From NCBI GenBank assembly GCA_016937725.1, contig JAFGVZ010000171.1, positions 1 through 14,037 on the forward strand: DNA of 14,037 bases. Reading direction: 5' to 3'. The position numbers were made by a program, and so were the translations under genes. Positions 1-6,594 of this stretch are shown here, piece after piece; position 1 is the first letter of the stretch; each line of letters begins with the position of its first letter. The DNA is from Paracoccaceae bacterium (GTDB lineage: Bacteria > Pseudomonadota > Alphaproteobacteria > Rhodobacterales > Rhodobacteraceae). The notes beneath the pieces were generated by a model. That model was given only the letters and a program-made list of their open reading frames with translations, had not been told where the DNA came from and made no database searches.

Positions 1-378
1 CCGGTGTCCTTCCAGCTTGTAGCCAAGGCGGCGGGCGATCTTGTCTTGCAGCGCCTCGATCTCTGGGTCGACGAATTCGATCACCTCGCCTGTATCCATG
101 TCGATCAGGTGGTCGTGATGGGCGCGCTGGCTGTCTTCGAACCGGGCGCGGCCATCGCCGAATTCCACGCGGTCCAGAATGCCTGCTTCCTCGAACAGTT
201 TGACGGTGCGGTAGACGGTCGCCAGTGAAATGCGCGAATCGCGTGCATTGGCGCGGGCATGCAGTTCTTCGACATCTGGGTGGTCATCGGCCTCGTCCAG
301 CACGGCAGCTATAGTGCGGCGCTGGTCGGTCAGGCGCACGCCTTGCGCTTGCAACCGCTGCATGATGGGTTTTGTCAT
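1..378 (-). CDS. fur: Fur/Mur-family metalloregulator, C-terminal end cut by window edge
   Basis: Metal-dependent DNA-binding repressor of the ferric uptake regulator family, acting in the cytoplasm on iron or manganese homeostasis genes. Seen: 126 residues in frame to the window edge, starting MTKPIMQRLQAQGVRLTDQR. A winged-helix recognition segment lies at about residues 50-67 (ISLATVYRTVKLFEEAGI). The metal-site histidines HHDH are at 87-90, followed by the GEVIEF stretch of the dimerisation domain. There is no cysteine in the visible part, so the structural zinc CxxC found in many Fur proteins is absent. In alphaproteobacteria such proteins often respond to manganese (Mur) rather than iron; I cannot tell which applies here. 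Family members are about 135-145 residues, so roughly 10-20 residues are missing. A GAGG-like ribosome site lies shortly upstream of the start. Irr and Zur fit less well because of the HHDH/GEVIEF pattern. Confidence 0.9.
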   Translation of the reverse strand, partial: MTKPIMQRLQAQGVRLTDQRRTIAAVLDEADDHPDVEELHARANARDSRISLATVYRTVKLFEEAGILDRVEFGDGRARFEDSQRAHHDHLIDMDTGEVIEFVDPEIEALQDKIARRLGYKLEGHR

Positions 379-392
379 ATGCCCGCCTCTTG

Positions 393-414
393 CTCTGGCC
401 CCTGAAGGCCAGAG
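393..414. other. Perfect 8-bp hairpin in the gap between the yidB-like gene and fur
   Basis: CTCTGGCC (393-400) and GGCCAGAG (407-414) form a perfect stem with a 6-base loop, between the minus-strand yidB-like gene and the fur start 15 bases further on. No T-run follows on the minus strand, so it is not a classical intrinsic terminator for the yidB-like gene. It could be a weak terminator, an RNA-stabilising hairpin or a structure in the fur leader. A second, weaker stem (AACCG/CGGTT, 440-454) overlaps the stop codon of the yidB-like gene. Confidence 0.4.
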
Positions 415-452
415 TTTACGAGGTTCAGGGAACGCTGAAAACCGCCAATCGG

Positions 453-890
453 TTACAGCTTGCCTTTCAGGAACCCGCCCAGCATGGATTGCAGCGATCC
501 AAAATCCATATCCTGCGCCTGCCCTTGGGGCGAAAGTTTGTCAATCATGGCGGGCAAAGCCTCTGCCAGCACGCTGGAAGCTTCTGCCGGGGCCATGTTC
601 GCCTTATCGGCCAGGTGTTGCAGAACGTCACCGCCCAGCGCCTGTTCAATGTCGGCACCTGCCACGGGCTTGTTCGCGCCATCGCCCAGCCAGCTTTGCA
701 CCGCATCGCCCATGCCCGCTTGCTGGAACTGCGCAAGCAAGCCCTGCATCCCGCCCACAGGGCTGTCCTTGGACAAAAGGCCCATCGCGGCTTCCATCAG
801 CTTGGGGTTCTGCATGACGCTTTCCAACAGCCCGCCATTTTGGCCAGCCGCGTTCAGCACCGTGTCTGTCAGGGATTTCAGAAGGCTCAT
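453..890 (-). CDS. YidB-like protein (DUF937 family)
   Basis: A 145-residue soluble protein, MSLLKSLTDTVLNAAGQNGG at the start, with the DUF937/YidB pattern: a helical N-terminal part, a central glycine-rich VQSWLGDGANKPV segment, an IEQALGGDVLQHLADKANM segment and a C-terminal glycine/leucine tail. No signal peptide or membrane helix is visible. The function of the family is not established, although the C-terminal repeats resemble small helical packing modules. The start is supported by AAGGAG placed 9 bases upstream and by a good sigma70-like promoter at 926-954, so it is probably transcribed on its own as well as by read-through from the soe operon upstream. Length agrees with family members (about 130-150). 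Naming it yidB would rest on similarity recognised by eye only. Confidence 0.85.
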   Translation of the reverse strand: MSLLKSLTDTVLNAAGQNGGLLESVMQNPKLMEAAMGLLSKDSPVGGMQGLLAQFQQAGMGDAVQSWLGDGANKPVAGADIEQALGGDVLQHLADKANMAPAEASSVLAEALPAMIDKLSPQGQAQDMDFGSLQSMLGGFLKGKL

Positions 891-925
891 TTCGCATTAC
901 TCCTTGCGCACTTGTGACAGGAAAG

Positions 926-954
926 AGTGTAGCATGCGCCCGCCGATCTGTCAC
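926..954 (-). promoter_or_regulatory. Likely sigma70-type promoter of the yidB-like gene
   Basis: Reading the minus strand, GTGACA (954-949; 5 of 6 to TTGACA) is followed by a 17-base spacer and TACACT (931-926; 4 of 6 to TATAAT). Transcription would begin around 919, about 30 bases before the start codon and with a good ribosome site in between. The -35 box overlaps the stop codon of soeC. GTGACAG at 914-920 and CTGTCAC at 948-954 form a 7-bp inverted repeat bracketing the promoter. Confidence 0.55.
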
Positions 955-1820
955 CGCCCGTAATAGAGGCCCAAGACATGCTCGGCTTCCGCAAAGAACA
1001 GCCAGCGTTGCGCGAGCATTCCGGCCATGTGTAAGGCAAGGGCCAGAATTGCAGCAAAGTAACTTGCAGGCAGCATGAGCAGTAGCGCAGGGGCCAGTGC
1101 GCCAAGGCCCAGCGCGATCAGACGCAGTTTATGTGCATGTTTGCGGCCCACGACATGCACCATCTCGCGCAGCAGGTAGTTGCGGCCCGAATGCGGCGGT
1201 TCCAGCAGGCGAACCTTGCCGATCTTGCCCAAGCCTGTCGCCGTGCCCGCGTCGCTGCCGGATGTCGCAAAGCGCCGATCACCCGCGACCCAATGCGCCA
1301 CCATGGCGACAGACAGTGCCAGCATTAGCCACAGCGCGACCGTCAGCTTGGCGGCCAGAAGCGCGCCGCCTGCCAGCGCCGCCAGCAGAAACACGGGCGG
1401 GGTAGACCAATGATGCCAGCGCGGCACAGCACGGATTTGGGCGTAGATCATGGCGGTGGCAAGGATCGTGGCCAAGGATAGCGCGCCGCCGATCCAGCCC
1501 AGCACGGGCAAGGGCGTATCCCAGAACGCCGAGGCGGCGGCATGGGGGGCCATCACCGCCAGTGTGGCGGCGGACAAAACCGCCTCGCGTGACAGCCAGC
1601 TTGAGCGCCATTGGGTGAAGGCCAGAAGCGCGCGTTCGGGGTGGCCAAGGTGGAAGGCGGCGGCGATCAGGCCGATGCCCGCCAGACCGTAGCCCAAGCC
1701 AAAGAACACGATGGCGGCAAAGCCCGTGGGCGCTTTCAGCCCGAAGCCCAGCCATGCCAGCAGGCCAAAGCCAAGGCCCGAGAGCGTGGTGAAGACAATC
1801 AACGACGGGGCGGGATGCAT
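951..1820 (-). CDS. soeC: DmsC-like membrane anchor subunit, probable sulfite dehydrogenase SoeC
   Basis: Integral membrane subunit of the molybdoenzyme encoded just upstream. In DmsC/SoeC-type proteins it anchors the catalytic and iron-sulfur subunits and passes electrons to or from the quinone pool. The 289-residue sequence has about eight hydrophobic segments and the family hallmark HLGHPERA..AFTQWRSSWLSRE near residues 57-80. The open frame extends upstream to 1898, but I choose ATG at 1820 (MHPAPSLIVFTTLSG): the first transmembrane helix starts here, the upstream soeB stop leaves a single base gap, and GGAG lies 10 bases upstream inside soeB. This spacing implies translational coupling. 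Gene order A-B-C and sequence style match the SoeABC group; a general DMSO/polysulfide reductase anchor is the alternative. Confidence 0.87.
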   Translation of the reverse strand: MHPAPSLIVFTTLSGLGFGLLAWLGFGLKAPTGFAAIVFFGLGYGLAGIGLIAAAFHLGHPERALLAFTQWRSSWLSREAVLSAATLAVMAPHAAASAFWDTPLPVLGWIGGALSLATILATAMIYAQIRAVPRWHHWSTPPVFLLAALAGGALLAAKLTVALWLMLALSVAMVAHWVAGDRRFATSGSDAGTATGLGKIGKVRLLEPPHSGRNYLLREMVHVVGRKHAHKLRLIALGLGALAPALLLMLPASYFAAILALALHMAGMLAQRWLFFAEAEHVLGLYYGR

Positions 1821-1821
1821 G

Positions 1822-2562
1822 TCAGAGCTTCTCCAACGCGCGGTCGAGCCAGCCGAGGAAACCGTTCGCCTCTGGCGCGGGCTCGCACAGGCTGGCAAGG
1901 TCGGGAATGTCGAGGGTGTCGCGCGCGCGCGGCGGCAGATACTTGTTCACCGGGGCCGTGCCCTGCTCGGGCATCAGGTCGAAGCCTTCGCGCGCGGCCA
2001 CCAGTTTCGACACATCGCTGCCGGGGTCCGACAGGTCGCCAAAATGGCGCGCGCCTGCGGGGCAGGTCCGCACGCAGGCAGGTTCGCGGTCTTCTTCCGG
2101 CAGGTTTTCGTTATAAATGCGGTCCACACAGAGGGTGCATTTCTTCATCACCTTTTCTGCCCCGTCCATTTCTCGCGCACCATATGGGCAGGCCCAAGCG
2201 CAAAGCCCGCAGCCGATGCAGGCGGATTCGTTCACAAGCACGATCCCATCCTCGGTCCGTTTGTAGCTGGCCCCCGTCGGGCAGACGGTGACGCAAGGCG
2301 CATTGTCGCAATGCAGGCAGGATTTCGGGAAATGCACGACCATGGGCGGCGCTTGATCGCGCGTCACCTCGAAACTGTGGACGCGGTTCAGGAAGGTGCC
2401 TTCGGGGCTTTCGCCGTAAGCCTCCAGATCCGAGAGCGGCGCGCCATAATTCTGGGTATTCCAGCCCTTGCAGGAGATCACGCAGGCATGACAGCCCACG
2501 CAGGTATCAAGGTCGATGACCAGCCCCAGCTTGCGGTCGGTTTTGGCGGGCAGGCTGGTCAT
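1822..2562 (-). CDS. soeB: Four-cluster [4Fe-4S] electron transfer subunit, probable SoeB
   Basis: Ferredoxin-like subunit that carries electrons between the molybdenum site in SoeA and the membrane anchor SoeC. In 246 residues all four cysteine groups can be seen: 21/24/27/31 (CVGCHACVISC), 82/85/90/94 (CLHCDNAPCVTVC), 115/118/121/125 (CIGCGLCAWAC) and 142/145/163/167, giving ligands for four [4Fe-4S] clusters as in DmsB/PsrB proteins. There is no Tat or Sec signal, so it sits on the cytoplasmic face. The open frame continues up to 2739, but ATG at 2562 (MTSLPAKTDRKLGLVIDLDT) is preferred: it has GGAG 8 bases upstream, overlaps the stop of the small upstream gene as ATGA, and begins right before the conserved first cluster. 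Family identity is sure; the Soe assignment is inferred from the operon. Confidence 0.92.
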   Translation of the reverse strand: MTSLPAKTDRKLGLVIDLDTCVGCHACVISCKGWNTQNYGAPLSDLEAYGESPEGTFLNRVHSFEVTRDQAPPMVVHFPKSCLHCDNAPCVTVCPTGASYKRTEDGIVLVNESACIGCGLCAWACPYGAREMDGAEKVMKKCTLCVDRIYNENLPEEDREPACVRTCPAGARHFGDLSDPGSDVSKLVAAREGFDLMPEQGTAPVNKYLPPRARDTLDIPDLASLCEPAPEANGFLGWLDRALEKL

Positions 2563-2696
2563 GCGGCACGCTCCATTTGGGTGGGGGCCGTTGATATCGG
2601 CGCGCGCTCGTCCGGGTTCCACGTGGCCACGAACCAGATGAACGACCCGATCATCAGCGCGAGGAAGGCGAAGATAAGCAAGAGCGTTCGGGTCAT
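2559..2696 (-). CDS. Small single-helix membrane protein between soeA and soeB (45 residues)
   Basis: A short gene not recognised by name. Read from 2696 it encodes 45 residues: MTRT, then a strongly hydrophobic stretch (residues 5-26, LLLIFAFLALMIGSFIWFVA plus TW), then a polar tail beginning NPDERAP and ending MERAA. The N-terminal arginine suggests an N-in/C-out single membrane helix. It starts 59 bases after the soeA stop with an AGGGG-like ribosome site 8 bases upstream, and its TGA overlaps the soeB ATG as ATGA, the classic sign of translational coupling. This spacing and the helix make it likely to be real. By analogy with small one-helix accessory subunits of respiratory complexes (NapE, TorE, CcoQ, CydX types) it may stabilise the Soe complex; that role is inference, and there is no homology claim. 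Confidence 0.72.
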   Translation of the reverse strand: MTRTLLLIFAFLALMIGSFIWFVATWNPDERAPISTAPTQMERAA

Positions 2697-2755
2697 GGCG
2701 CGCCCCTATCGAGCATTGTGTCGTGAGTATTTGGGGCAAGATGAAGTTGCATGGC

Positions 2756-5575
2756 CTAGCCCTTCACCTGATGCGCCAGATTGCGGGGCGCGGGCGGGAC
2801 CGGGCTGTCTTGCCGCCCGGTATCTGGATAGGCGAATGTTTGCCCCGCCGGCGCTTTTTCGATCCGCACGCGCAGGTCATACCATGCGGCCTGCCCTGTG
2901 ACCGGGTCGGAATTGGCCCAGCGCAGCCCGTCGCCCTTGGGGGGCAGGAGTTCGTGGATCAGGTGGTTCAGAAGCTGCGACTTGGTGGCCTCTGGCGCGT
3001 GGTCGTCCAGCGCCCAAGCGCCGCGCCGTTTGGCGATGGCGTTCCATGTCCAGACGGTGCGCCCGTTCAGCGCGTCCATCCGCATCACGGGCAAGGTGAT
3101 GCGGCCGTGGGGAGAGGTGAGGATGGCCCAATCGCCTTGTTGGAACCCATGCTGCGCCCAGATTTCGCCCGAGACATACAGCGGCGTATGCCCGTGAATC
3201 TGGCGTAGCCACGCATTCTGGCTGCCCCAAGAATGGTAATGCGCCATGGGGCGTTGGGTCAGGGCGTGCAGGGGGAATTCGTCGGGGTCCGTGGCCGCAT
3301 CGGTGAAGGTCGGATACCAGATCGGCAGCGGGTCCATCGTTTCGCGCAGGCGTGCGCGCAGATGGTCGGGTGGCTGGCGGTGGCCATGCCCTTCGGCGGC
3401 CAGTTGAAACTTGCGCAGCGGTTCGGAATACAGGTTGAATACATAGGGCTGCGGGCTGTCATAGATGCCGCGTTCCACCGCCCAATCCTGATAGGCGGCG
3501 TTCCACGGTTTGAAAAACCGCGCCTCTGCCGGGATGTGGTCAATCCAGAAGCCGCCGTTTTCGATATACCGCGCGATCTGGTCGGGGTTGGGTGCGCCAC
3601 GGCCCTTGCCGTCACCATTGCCCCGGAACCCCGCCAGCGGACCGACACCGGGGCGGCGTTCGTGGTGGGTGATGTAATCGGCGTAGTCCTTGAATTTCGC
3701 CGTGCCATCCTCGCGCACCATACCGGGTAAGCCCAGCCGCGCGCCAAGGTCCAGCAGCGTGGTTTGGAAGGGGCGCACGTCGCGGTCCGGGGCGACCACT
3801 GGCCAGCGGATGCTGTCGGCCAGCGCATCAGCTTCGCAGATCGGGCGGTCGAGGAGAGAGATACAATCGTGCCGTTCCAGATAGGTCGTGTCGGGCAGGA
3901 CCAGATCGGCAAAGGCCACCATTTCGGAACTATAGGCATCGGAATAGATGATGCGCGGAATTTTATAACTGCCGTCGGCGTTCTGGTCGGTCAGCATGTC
4001 CATGACCGCGCTGGTGTTCATGGACGAATTCCACGCCATGTTCGCCATATACAGAAACAGCGTGTCGACGGGGTAGGGATCGCCCGCATGGGCGTTACTG
4101 ATGACCATGTGCATCAGGCCATGGGCCGAGAGCGGCGCGTCCCATGAAAAAGCCTTGTCGATGCGCTTGGGTTGGCCTTGGTCATCCAGCAGCAGGTGTT
4201 CCGGCCCCAGCGGATAGCCCAAGTGAGGCCCGTCCAGAGGCTGCCCCGGCGCATGGCCTGCATGGGGGCGGGGGTGCGCTTCGGGCGGTTTGGGGTAGGG
4301 CGGTTTGAAGCGGAAACCGCCCGGGGTTTCGACCGACCCGATCAGGATTTGCAGCATATGCAGCGCGCGGGCGGTCTGGAAGCCGTTGGAATGGGCTGAA
4401 ATCCCGCGCATGGCGTGCATGGCCACGGGGCGACCGGTCATCTTGTCGTGTTTCACCCCGCGAAAATCGGTCCAGGGCTGGTCGATGGTGATTTCTTCGT
4501 CAAACGCGACACGGGCGATTTCGGCAGCGATGGCGCGAATGCGGGCGGCAGGGATGCCGCACCGCTCTGCCACCGCATCTGGCGCATAGTCCGGCGCTAG
4601 GTAGCGGTCGGCCAAGTGCCTAAAGACGGGCAGATGCGTGACGCCGCCGATCTCGACCCCCGCGCCAAGGTCGGGTGCAATGCCCGGTGTATCCCACGCC
4701 ATCGCTTGCCCCGTTGCGCGGTCGCGCACCAGGGGTTTGCCGTGCGCGTCACGCAGGAACAGCCCCTTTTCCGGGCCGTCTGCTGCGTTCACCAAATAGG
4801 GCGCGTTGGTGTAGCGGATCAGATAGCCAAGGTCGATCTTGCCCGCGCGCAGCAATTCATGCACCAGCGACAGGATGAACAGGCCATCGGTGCCGGGCGT
4901 GATGCTGACCCAATCATCGGCAATGGCGTTGTAGCCTGACCGGATAGGGTTCACACCAATGACCCGCGCGCCGCGCGCTTTCAGCTTGCCAAGGCCCATC
5001 TTGATCGGGTTGCTGTCATGGTCCTCGGCCACGCCGAACAGGATGAACAGCTTGGTGCGGTCCCAGTCGGGCTGGCCGAATTCCCAGAACGCGCCGCCCA
5101 TGGTGTAGATGCCCGCCGCCGCCATGTTCACGCTGCAAAAGCCGCCATGCGCGGCCCAGTTGGGGGTGCCGAAGGCCTGCGCCCACCAGCCCGTGAAGCT
5201 TTGCGACTGGTCGCGCCCGGTGAAAAACGCCAGTTTCTCTGGCGCCGTGTCGCGCAGCGGTTTCAGCCAATCGACCGCGGTTTGCAGCGCCTCTTCCCAC
5301 GTGATTTCGCGGAACTTGCCCGATCCGCGCGGGCCCACGCGCTTGAGCGGTGCGCGCAACCGGGCAGGCGAATTGTGCTGCATGATCCCGGCGCTGCCCT
5401 TGGCGCACAGAACGCCCTTGTTCACCGGGTGGTCGCGGTTGCCTTCGATATAGGCGACCTTGCCGCCCTTCATATGCACATTGATCCCGCAGCGGCAGGC
5501 GCACATGTAGCAGGTGGTTTTGCGGACCTCGTCCGAGACCTGTGGCGACAGGTCCGGTGCTGGCTGGCGTGGCAT
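2756..5575 (-). CDS. soeA: Molybdopterin oxidoreductase catalytic subunit, probable sulfite dehydrogenase SoeA
   Basis: Catalytic subunit of a DMSO-reductase-family enzyme holding a bis-molybdopterin guanine dinucleotide molybdenum centre and one [4Fe-4S] cluster. In the SoeABC group it oxidises sulfite to sulfate on the cytoplasmic side and sends electrons to quinone through SoeB and SoeC. In 939 residues I see the cluster ligands C22, C25, C29 and C57, and a likely molybdenum ligand C147 in GGFCSVNMAAAG. There is no twin-arginine signal, which fits SoeA and argues against exported polysulfide, thiosulfate or DMSO reductases. Start ATG at 5575 (MPRQPAPDLSPQVSDEVRKT) has AGGGAGGA about 7 bases upstream; the frame itself opens at 5638. 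The length matches SoeA (around 950-970). It heads a minus-strand operon with the small membrane gene, soeB and soeC. The exact substrate is inferred. Confidence 0.88.
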   Translation of the reverse strand: MPRQPAPDLSPQVSDEVRKTTCYMCACRCGINVHMKGGKVAYIEGNRDHPVNKGVLCAKGSAGIMQHNSPARLRAPLKRVGPRGSGKFREITWEEALQTAVDWLKPLRDTAPEKLAFFTGRDQSQSFTGWWAQAFGTPNWAAHGGFCSVNMAAAGIYTMGGAFWEFGQPDWDRTKLFILFGVAEDHDSNPIKMGLGKLKARGARVIGVNPIRSGYNAIADDWVSITPGTDGLFILSLVHELLRAGKIDLGYLIRYTNAPYLVNAADGPEKGLFLRDAHGKPLVRDRATGQAMAWDTPGIAPDLGAGVEIGGVTHLPVFRHLADRYLAPDYAPDAVAERCGIPAARIRAIAAEIARVAFDEEITIDQPWTDFRGVKHDKMTGRPVAMHAMRGISAHSNGFQTARALHMLQILIGSVETPGGFRFKPPYPKPPEAHPRPHAGHAPGQPLDGPHLGYPLGPEHLLLDDQGQPKRIDKAFSWDAPLSAHGLMHMVISNAHAGDPYPVDTLFLYMANMAWNSSMNTSAVMDMLTDQNADGSYKIPRIIYSDAYSSEMVAFADLVLPDTTYLERHDCISLLDRPICEADALADSIRWPVVAPDRDVRPFQTTLLDLGARLGLPGMVREDGTAKFKDYADYITHHERRPGVGPLAGFRGNGDGKGRGAPNPDQIARYIENGGFWIDHIPAEARFFKPWNAAYQDWAVERGIYDSPQPYVFNLYSEPLRKFQLAAEGHGHRQPPDHLRARLRETMDPLPIWYPTFTDAATDPDEFPLHALTQRPMAHYHSWGSQNAWLRQIHGHTPLYVSGEIWAQHGFQQGDWAILTSPHGRITLPVMRMDALNGRTVWTWNAIAKRRGAWALDDHAPEATKSQLLNHLIHELLPPKGDGLRWANSDPVTGQAAWYDLRVRIEKAPAGQTFAYPDTGRQDSPVPPAPRNLAHQVKG

Positions 5576-5643
5576 CCCTTGTCCTCCCTTATCGCATTTC
5601 GCGCGGGTGCCGTGGCGCGAAACCGTTCCCGCGATCAAATCAG

Positions 5644-5692
5644 AAACCGGGCGCGCTTGTCCAGATGTATCAATGCGCGCCCTTGTCGGTTT
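5644..5692. repeat. Extended inverted repeat in the soeA/xthA divergent region
   Basis: An interrupted dyad: AAACCG (5644-5649) pairs with CGGTTT (5687-5692), and GGGCGCGC (5649-5656) pairs perfectly with GCGCGCCC (5675-5682), with TTG/CAA (5657-5659/5671-5673) extending the inner stem after one unpaired T. The loop holds CCAGATGTAT. It lies between the divergent soeA (start 5575) and xthA (start 5734). It may be an operator or an RNA hairpin in a leader. I could not assign confident -35/-10 boxes in this 158-base gap. Confidence 0.5.
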
Positions 5693-5733
5693 GGGTGCGG
5701 GCGTGCATGTAAGGGCGCAAAAGGAGAATCCGG

Positions 5734-6522
5734 ATGCCCTTCACGCTTGCCACATGGAATATCAACTCTGTCCGTCTGCGCGCGGGGCTGGTGCAGAAGC
5801 TGCTGGCCGAGGAAGCGCCCGATGTGCTGTGCCTGCAAGAATGCAAATCCCCGGTCGAGAAGATCCCGTTCGAGCTGTTTGCCGCGATGGGTTATGGCCA
5901 TTGGGCTGCACGCGGGCAAAAGGGCTATAACGGCGTGGCCATCCTGTCGCGTATGCCTTTGCAGGATGCAGGGCATATCGACTGGTGCGGTAAGGGCGAT
6001 GCACGTCACGTGGCGGCCACGCTGGAAAACGGTGTGACCATCCATAATTGCTATATCCCGGCGGGCGGCGACGTGCCCGACCGCGCGGTGAACGACAAAT
6101 TCGGGCACAAGCTGGATACGCTGACAGAGATGCGCGACCATTTTGGGGCGAACCGGCCTGCGCGGTCCATCCTTGTGGGCGATCTGAACATCGCCCCGCG
6201 CGAGGATGATGTCTGGTCGCATAAGCAGCTTTTGAAGGTCGTCTCTCACACGCCGATAGAGGTGGAACACTTGGCCAATGCGCAAGAGGCGGGCGGTTGG
6301 GTGGATGTGACCCGTGCCGATATTCCAGAAGGGCAACTATATTCTTGGTGGTCCTACCGCTCTCCCGATTGGGATGCCGCCGATAAGGGCCGCCGGTTGG
6401 ACCATATCTGGGCCAGCGGCGATATTGCGGCGGCGGGCCATGGATCACGCGTGTTGCGCGCCGCGCGCGGATGGGAACAGCCATCCGATCATGCGCCGGT
6501 TTTTGCCAGTTTCGACCTGTAA
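5734..6522 (+). CDS. xthA: Exodeoxyribonuclease III
   Basis: DNA repair enzyme of the exonuclease III/AP endonuclease family, which cuts DNA at abasic sites and trims 3' blocked ends in base excision repair. The 262 residues show the family catalytic motifs in order: TWNINS (7-12), LQECK with the metal-binding Glu at 36, the GDLNIAP active-site loop, RRLDHIWAS, and the C-terminal SDHAPVFA with the catalytic Asp-His pair. Length is normal (about 260-270). The start is well supported by AAGGAG about 8 bases upstream. It is divergent from soeA and 72 bases upstream of the cnoX-like gene; the GCGCCC/GGGCGC stem after its stop (6523-6548) has no T-run, so read-through is likely. Confidence 0.95.
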   Translation: MPFTLATWNINSVRLRAGLVQKLLAEEAPDVLCLQECKSPVEKIPFELFAAMGYGHWAARGQKGYNGVAILSRMPLQDAGHIDWCGKGDARHVAATLENGVTIHNCYIPAGGDVPDRAVNDKFGHKLDTLTEMRDHFGANRPARSILVGDLNIAPREDDVWSHKQLLKVVSHTPIEVEHLANAQEAGGWVDVTRADIPEGQLYSWWSYRSPDWDAADKGRRLDHIWASGDIAAAGHGSRVLRAARGWEQPSDHAPVFASFDL

Positions 6523-6594
6523 GCGCCCTTTCGTTTCGGGCCGGGCGCGCCCATATATGAACAAACGCAGATTTATCGGACCAAGAGGACCAAG

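Noticed and set aside
1821..1898. N-terminal extension of soeC to 1898
   Set aside because: It lies inside the 3' end of soeB, is basic and non-membrane in character, and ATG at 1820 places the first helix normally.
2563..2739. N-terminal extension of soeB to the first in-frame start at 2739
   Set aside because: It would overlap the small membrane gene, has no family likeness, and the ATG at 2562 has a good ribosome site and ATGA coupling.
1711..2901. 396-residue plus-strand open frame opposite soeC/soeB and the soeA end
   Set aside because: It is the complement of well-supported genes with clear iron-sulfur and membrane motifs; its translation shows no recognisable domain and is a GC-rich shadow.
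5635..6336. Minus-strand 233-residue frame opposite xthA
   Set aside because: xthA has complete catalytic motifs and a good ribosome site on the plus strand; this frame is a shadow.
6523..6552. GCGCCC/GGGCGC stem after xthA considered as a terminator
   Set aside because: No T-run follows and the arms are short; GC-rich self-complementary strings such as GGGCGCGCCC are common in this sequence.
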